A stretch of DNA of 9,426 bases from positions 1 through 9,426 of the forward strand of contig JALSTF010000189.1 in assembly GCA_026983895.1 (NCBI GenBank). The letters are read 5' to 3'. Under the pieces are notes generated by a model that was given only the letters and a program-made list of their open reading frames with translations, ran no database searches and had not been told where the DNA came from. This document shows positions 5,616-9,426 of this stretch, in pieces. Both the position numbers and the translations under genes were made by a program. Numbering within the stretch: position 1 is the first letter of the stretch; every line of letters begins with the position of its first letter. The DNA comes from Sulfurovum sp. (lineage in GTDB: Bacteria > Campylobacterota > Campylobacteria > Campylobacterales > Sulfurovaceae).

Positions 5616-6398
5616 ATGAGTTCTTTGGCAAAAGCTAGAATATTTACACTGCTGGCATTGGGCATACTGCTTTACTGGTTCGTCATTCCGGCGGTATTCA
5701 CACATAATGTCGTAGAGATGGGACGTCAGGGGAAAGGGGATCAGCTCTCCGATCTGACGGTCAAGACCTGGGATTATTATCAGAAGGGACGTTACGTGTC
5801 ACCGAATATTCCCAAAGAGGATGCAAACGATCTCAAAAAGATGATAGCAGATGATATGGAGCTGAATGTCGTGACTGCGCCGATCTGGTATGTGTCGCTT
5901 GAAGCACCCAATTATCCAAAAGACGCCTTTCCCGAAGGGATCCCGGTTTTTTACCACTTTGACGGTTTCTCGGGTGATGTGCATGAGATGAACACGATCA
6001 ACCACTATATCGGTATGGATCCGATGGAGAGAGGGGCTCCGTATCTTCGTATGCTTGCACCGTATGCCTTGATCTTTGTGGCATGGATCATGGCAATGTT
6101 CATGATCTATAACAGCCGTATATGGAATCTTCTGATGCTGATCCCTGTTGCGTTGCCGGTAGTATTTATCGGTTTCTATTCGTACTGGCTCTACTGGTTC
6201 GGGCACCATATGCATGACTGGGGAGCGTTCAAGATCAAACCGTTCACGCCTACGGTATTCGGGGATGGAAAAGTGGCACAGTTCACGACACATTCCTATC
6301 CGACGCTGGGCTTTTGGCTTTTGGTAGCGATGAGTGTGTTGAGTATTTTGGCACTTGCGGCAAAACGCAAATATCAAAAAAGCAGACAAGCAGCATAA
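5616..6398 (+). CDS. nosB: NosB, clade II nos-cluster membrane protein of unknown function
   Basis: From this start the protein has 260 residues. I chose the ATG at 5616 because AAAGGA lies 5 nt upstream; an in-frame ATG at 5598 would add six residues but has no ribosome site. About four membrane segments are visible (8-28, 149-166, 170-195, 230-248). A periplasmic-type domain of about 120 residues lies between the first two. That domain ends in a His/Met-rich stretch (VHEMNTINHYIGM, 122-134), and another cluster, GHHMHDW, lies at 196-202. Its biochemical role is not established; identification rests on its place directly after a clade II nosZ and before nosD, and on topology. The His/Met clusters could bind copper or take part in electron transfer (inference). 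It is the first gene of the downstream operon and ends one base before nosD. Confidence 0.82.
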   Translation: MSSLAKARIFTLLALGILLYWFVIPAVFTHNVVEMGRQGKGDQLSDLTVKTWDYYQKGRYVSPNIPKEDANDLKKMIADDMELNVVTAPIWYVSLEAPNYPKDAFPEGIPVFYHFDGFSGDVHEMNTINHYIGMDPMERGAPYLRMLAPYALIFVAWIMAMFMIYNSRIWNLLMLIPVALPVVFIGFYSYWLYWFGHHMHDWGAFKIKPFTPTVFGDGKVAQFTTHSYPTLGFWLLVAMSVLSILALAAKRKYQKSRQAA

Positions 6399-6399
6399 C

Positions 6400-7623
6400 A
6401 TGGTACAAAAGATCATAGCCTCATTCATAATTGTGTCGCATTTTTTATGGGCGAACAATATACTGCAGGAGGCTATTGACAATGCAAAACCGGGATCAAG
6501 ACTGGAACTGCCTGCGGGTGTCTATCATGGCAATATCATCATTGATAAACCGCTGATTATTGACGGAAAAGACCAAAAGGCGGTCATTGAAGGCGATGGG
6601 AACGGGACAGTGGTCATCATAAAAAGTTCCCGTGTTACATTGAAGAATCTGACCATTCGGCACAGCGGAGAAGAGCATGAAAGGGTGGATGCAGGTGTGG
6701 CATTGCAAAAAGTAGAGCAATGCAGTATTGAAAACTGCAAGATCATTGACTGCCTTTTCGGTATTGATATGGCCCAGGTCACACATACGGAGATCAACGG
6801 GAATTATATCGAGTCCAAACCCTTTGCACTTGGACTGCGGGGAGACGGGGTGCGCCTCTGGTACAGTAACGATAACCATTTGAGTCACAATCATCTGTAT
6901 AAGTCGCGTGACTTTGTCGTCTGGTATTCGCATGGGAATTTGATTGAAAAGAACAGAGGAGAATACGGCCGCTATTCTCTGCACTTCATGTACACGGGAA
7001 AGAATATCGTTAAAGACAATGTCTATAAGCATAATTCGGTAGGCATTTTCTTTATGTATTCCCAGGATACCGTGGCCACGGGAAATCTTATAGAGAATTC
7101 GCTGGGGACGACAGGCCTGGGTATCGGTATGAAGGATGCAAGCAATTTCGTGCTCAAAGACAATACGATCATCTATTGTGCACGGGGCCTGTTCATTGAC
7201 CGCTCTCCGTATGAACCGGATACAGAAAATATCATAGAAGGCAATCGCATCATTTATAACAGTGAAGGGATACATTTTCACTCTTTGAGCCTGCATAACA
7301 GATTTGTTGGAAACATTTTCAAGGGTAATATTGAAAATGTGATCAATGATTCCTATAATGCAAGAGTCACCGAGAATGTTTTTGACGGAAATTACTGGGA
7401 CGACTATGAAGGATTTGACAGGAATGGTGACGGTATCGGTGACGGACCGTATAATTATTATGCCTATGCGGACAAAGTCTGGCTACTCAATCCCAATGTA
7501 AAATTCTTTTACGGGTCACCGGTGATCTCTATATTGAATTTTTTGGCAAAACTGGCTCCGTTCTCGGAACCGGTACTGCTTTTGAGTGACAAGCATCCCA
7601 AAATGTATGAAGGACGGGTTTAA
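6400..7623 (+). CDS. nosD: NosD, periplasmic CuZ-centre maturation protein
   Basis: NosD is a periplasmic protein that works with the ABC transporter NosFY in assembling the CuZ site of NosZ. From the ATG at 6400 it has 407 residues. That ATG is preferred over an in-frame one at 6355 inside nosB because it begins right after the nosB stop and gives a clean Sec signal (MVQKIIASFIIVSHFLWA). No good ribosome site precedes it, so translation is probably coupled to nosB. Residues about 22-330 are repeated short beta strands with N-x-I/V turns, the right-handed beta-helix (CASH) fold: for example LKNLTIRHSG, NLIEKNRGEYGRYS and GNRIIYNSEGIHF. The C-terminal NYWDDYEGFDRNGDGIGD (331-348) is characteristic of NosD, and its D-x-N-x-D-x-x-G-D part resembles a calcium loop. 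The length is normal for the family and there is no disruption. Confidence 0.95.
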   Translation: MVQKIIASFIIVSHFLWANNILQEAIDNAKPGSRLELPAGVYHGNIIIDKPLIIDGKDQKAVIEGDGNGTVVIIKSSRVTLKNLTIRHSGEEHERVDAGVALQKVEQCSIENCKIIDCLFGIDMAQVTHTEINGNYIESKPFALGLRGDGVRLWYSNDNHLSHNHLYKSRDFVVWYSHGNLIEKNRGEYGRYSLHFMYTGKNIVKDNVYKHNSVGIFFMYSQDTVATGNLIENSLGTTGLGIGMKDASNFVLKDNTIIYCARGLFIDRSPYEPDTENIIEGNRIIYNSEGIHFHSLSLHNRFVGNIFKGNIENVINDSYNARVTENVFDGNYWDDYEGFDRNGDGIGDGPYNYYAYADKVWLLNPNVKFFYGSPVISILNFLAKLAPFSEPVLLLSDKHPKMYEGRV

Positions 7624-8418
7624 ATGGAAGAGAAAAAAAGACGACAGTTCATGAAGCAGGCTGCCGGACTCGGCGTGCTTGGTATTGCAGCAGCAGGCGG
7701 TATTTGGGCGGCAAAAGATTTCAAGATGCAAAAAGGAAGACTGCGTCCGCCGGGTGCAGTACCGGAAGAACAATACCTCAGTATGTGCATCAAGTGCGGA
7801 CAGTGCCTGCAGGTCTGCCCCTATGATGCTATCAAACTTGAAGATATTGACGGGAAAGCGGGGGTAGGAACGGCCTATATCTCTCCGCTTGAGAGAGGCT
7901 GTTACCTTTGTGAAGCTTTCCCTTGTGTACTGGCCTGTCCGACGGGGGCACTGGACCATGAAGCGAATGTGATCGAAAACGTACATATGGGTATGGCGAT
8001 CGTTGTCAATGAAAGTGCCTGCCTAGCCTTGACGGGTAAAAAAGTGACCAATGAAATGATCGGGCGTATTTATGACCATACCAAAGTGATCAGTGCAGAG
8101 GAACGCAGAAACAGGAAGGTCGTAGTACATAACAGTGACCCTGAAAAAGTGAAACTGCAAAAAGAACTTCTTGTGAAGCTGAGCGAAAAAGAAGGGAAAA
8201 GCTGCAGCCTTTGTGCGGATCTCTGTCCTTTCGAGCCCGATCCGAAACAAGCCATAGGTATGATCTCCAAAGAAGGCGGGCTGTTTCCGGAAATACGGGA
8301 AGCCTGTGTCGGATGCGGTGCCTGTGTAGAACTTTGTCCGACCAAGGTCCTGCAAATACTGCCATATGCGACGTATGCGGATGTCTACGAAAAAAACAAA
8401 GGAAGCAAACATGCGTAA
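7624..8418 (+). CDS. nosG: NosG, NapG-like polyferredoxin with Tat signal
   Basis: The 264-residue iron-sulfur protein resembles NapG. With the membrane protein NosH, expected downstream, it is thought to pass electrons from menaquinol towards NosZ. The N-terminus has a twin-arginine signal (KKRRQFMK followed by a hydrophobic stretch to about residue 30), so the folded protein is exported. Four [4Fe-4S] binding groups can be read: C55/58/61/65; C93/96/101/105; C133 with C194/197/201; and C228/231/234/238. The third group is unusual: in NapG the first cysteine is only a few residues from the CxxC part, whereas here about 60 residues separate them, including a charged Lys/Glu-rich stretch (about 142-190). 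The start codon directly follows the nosD stop, with AAGGA 9 nt upstream, and the end overlaps nosC1 by 8 nt. Confidence 0.92.
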   Translation: MEEKKRRQFMKQAAGLGVLGIAAAGGIWAAKDFKMQKGRLRPPGAVPEEQYLSMCIKCGQCLQVCPYDAIKLEDIDGKAGVGTAYISPLERGCYLCEAFPCVLACPTGALDHEANVIENVHMGMAIVVNESACLALTGKKVTNEMIGRIYDHTKVISAEERRNRKVVVHNSDPEKVKLQKELLVKLSEKEGKSCSLCADLCPFEPDPKQAIGMISKEGGLFPEIREACVGCGACVELCPTKVLQILPYATYADVYEKNKGSKHA

Positions 8419-8980
8419 AGAAATATCGCTTATCCTGACAGGGGCAGCACTGATTCTCTTAAATGGATGCGGGGAAGATAAAAACAACGGAGCAGAAGGA
8501 AAGAGTGCTGCTGCAAAAGGTATTGTTGTGACAGAAGGGGCGGTCAAGGCACTCAAAAAAGAGGGGCCTTCCAAAGAGAACAGCGGGCAGTTCTATTATT
8601 CTTACAATAAAGAGAAAGAGAGTGAGCATAATGCTGAAGACTCGAAAGTTCGGACTGAGCTGGATGCTTACAGGGCTATCAGGTCTCCCTATGAGCGTGT
8701 ACAGATCACTCTGATGATCAAGCAGCTCAGCCCGGACTACCGCCTTCTCTGTTCCGCCTGTCATGATGACTACGCGAACGGAGTGGTCGGTCCGGCACTC
8801 CTGGATAAGAATGCCACATTCATTTACAGTCAGATCATGGCATTTAAAACAGGAAAAAAGAAAAATGAACTGATGAAAGATCTGGTCACGCGTATTGATG
8901 AAAAGCGACTGAAAAGTATCGCGGAGGAGATCGAAAGGTTCAATAAAGCAATTTTAGAGATGAGGAGTAAAAACAAATGA
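8411..8980 (+). CDS. nosC1: NosC1, monoheme cytochrome c, likely lipoprotein
   Basis: From the ATG at 8411 the protein has 189 residues. This start has AAAGGA 7 nt upstream; an in-frame ATG at 8366 lies inside nosG and lacks a signal sequence. The N-terminus is a lipoprotein-type signal ending in LLNGC, with Asn at -2 a little unusual, so C20 would be lipidated and the protein tethered in the periplasm. A charged, low-complexity segment (21-85) precedes a small class I cytochrome domain with CSACH at 114-118. The likely axial Met155 lies in a pattern like that of c553 proteins (AFKTGKKKNELM). It is probably a carrier between the NosGH quinol-side module and the heme domain of NosZ (inference from cluster order as in Wolinella). 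The stop overlaps the nosC2 start as ATGA. Confidence 0.87.
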   Translation: MRKEISLILTGAALILLNGCGEDKNNGAEGKSAAAKGIVVTEGAVKALKKEGPSKENSGQFYYSYNKEKESEHNAEDSKVRTELDAYRAIRSPYERVQITLMIKQLSPDYRLLCSACHDDYANGVVGPALLDKNATFIYSQIMAFKTGKKKNELMKDLVTRIDEKRLKSIAEEIERFNKAILEMRSKNK

Positions 8981-9426
8981 AACATATCATAGCTGCGATC
9001 GTAACCGTACTAGCTCTTGGAGCAATGTACATAGTCTATCAGTCGGATAAAGAGGTGAATAAAGTAGATGAGATCAGCAAGATGATCGCGAAAACACAAA
9101 TAAAAGTCAAACTCGACAATATGCAGCCTGTTGTTGAAGAGACGCAAGTCGAGACCATGAGCAGTAAAGAAGTGGCACAGGAACAGGCTAAGAAGAAAAA
9201 AGAGCTTGATGAAAAACTGCAGGCACTCAAGAACAAAGCGGGGAATATGGCAGCATTCAAGGTCAGCCCGCTCTACAAGCAGAAATGTTCTTCCTGTCAT
9301 GGTGTCAACGGCGGAGGGATCATCGGTCCAAAGCTTGTCGGCTTGAGTGCAGAAAAAGTATACAAAGATTTGACTGATTTCAAGTCAGGTGCAAGAAAGA
9401 ACTATGTCATGTACGGTCTGCTTAGT
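8977..9426 (+). CDS. nosC2: NosC2, membrane-anchored monoheme cytochrome c (3' end outside window)
   Basis: The ATG at 8977 overlaps the nosC1 stop (ATGA) and has GAGGAG 9 nt upstream. The frame stays open to the window edge, giving 150 visible codons. A hydrophobic N-terminal segment (residues about 3-21, no lipobox cysteine) is probably an uncleaved anchor. A Glu/Lys-rich, heptad-like segment (about 62-88, KKKKELDEKLQALKNK) suggests a coiled-coil stalk. The cytochrome domain has CSSCH at 104-108, then GGGIIGPKL and FKSGARKNYVM, with Met145 as the expected axial ligand in the c553-like pattern. It is likely a second carrier in the electron path to NosZ (inference). The heme domain's last helix lies beyond the window. 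nosH, nosF, nosY and nosL are expected next but cannot be seen. Confidence 0.88.
   Translation, partial: MKHIIAAIVTVLALGAMYIVYQSDKEVNKVDEISKMIAKTQIKVKLDNMQPVVEETQVETMSSKEVAQEQAKKKKELDEKLQALKNKAGNMAAFKVSPLYKQKCSSCHGVNGGGIIGPKLVGLSAEKVYKDLTDFKSGARKNYVMYGLLS

Noticed and set aside
6355..6399. Earlier in-frame start for nosD within nosB
   Set aside because: It would put a charged extension before the signal peptide; the ATG at 6400 gives a clean signal and fits coupling to the nosB stop.

Overview
The window carries the front two-thirds of a clade II (Sec-dependent, 'atypical') nitrous oxide reductase (nos) locus, preceded by a TonB-dependent copper-uptake module. All supported genes lie on the + strand. 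Gene order (tonB end, OprC/NosA-like receptor, nosZ with a C-terminal cytochrome c domain, nosB, nosD, nosG, nosC1, nosC2) matches the nosZBDGC1C2HFYL arrangement known from Wolinella and relatives. Together with the moderate GC and AT-rich promoters this suggests a Campylobacterota (epsilonproteobacterial) organism, perhaps Sulfurovum-like. The genus is inference from gene order and composition, not from a search.

Layout: 1-510 is the 3' part of a TonB-like energy transducer. 583-2592 encodes an outer-membrane receptor with the two-part CxxxM/HxM copper site known from Pseudomonas OprC. The 216-nt gap before nosZ is dense with signals: a hairpin, an 11-bp-spaced direct repeat, a perfect FNR-type box, a TATAAT -10 and a perfect 22-bp palindrome. 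2809-5412 is nosZ. The next ~200 nt hold a terminator-like hairpin, a second perfect FNR-type box with its own -10, and a leader hairpin followed by six T. From 5616 onward nosB, nosD, nosG, nosC1 and nosC2 are packed with gaps of 0-1 nt or overlaps of 4-8 nt. They form one operon that runs off the right edge, where nosH, nosF, nosY and nosL would be expected.

How the genes work together: the receptor and TonB would bring copper across the outer membrane for the CuA and CuZ centres of NosZ. NosD, with the expected NosF/NosY, serves CuZ assembly. NosG, with the expected NosH, and the cytochromes NosC1 and NosC2 are thought to carry electrons from menaquinol to the heme domain of NosZ. NosB is a membrane protein of unknown function found in clade II clusters. 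Two promoters with the same class II Crp/Fnr geometry suggest that nosZ and the accessory operon respond to the same oxygen or nitrogen-oxide signal but can be expressed at different levels.

I see no mobile element, tRNA, rRNA or CRISPR array. The genes belong to a known system. The less explained parts are regulatory (the palindrome, the shared 11-bp repeats, the hairpin over the receptor RBS and the leader terminator) plus the functions of NosB and of the NosG insertion.
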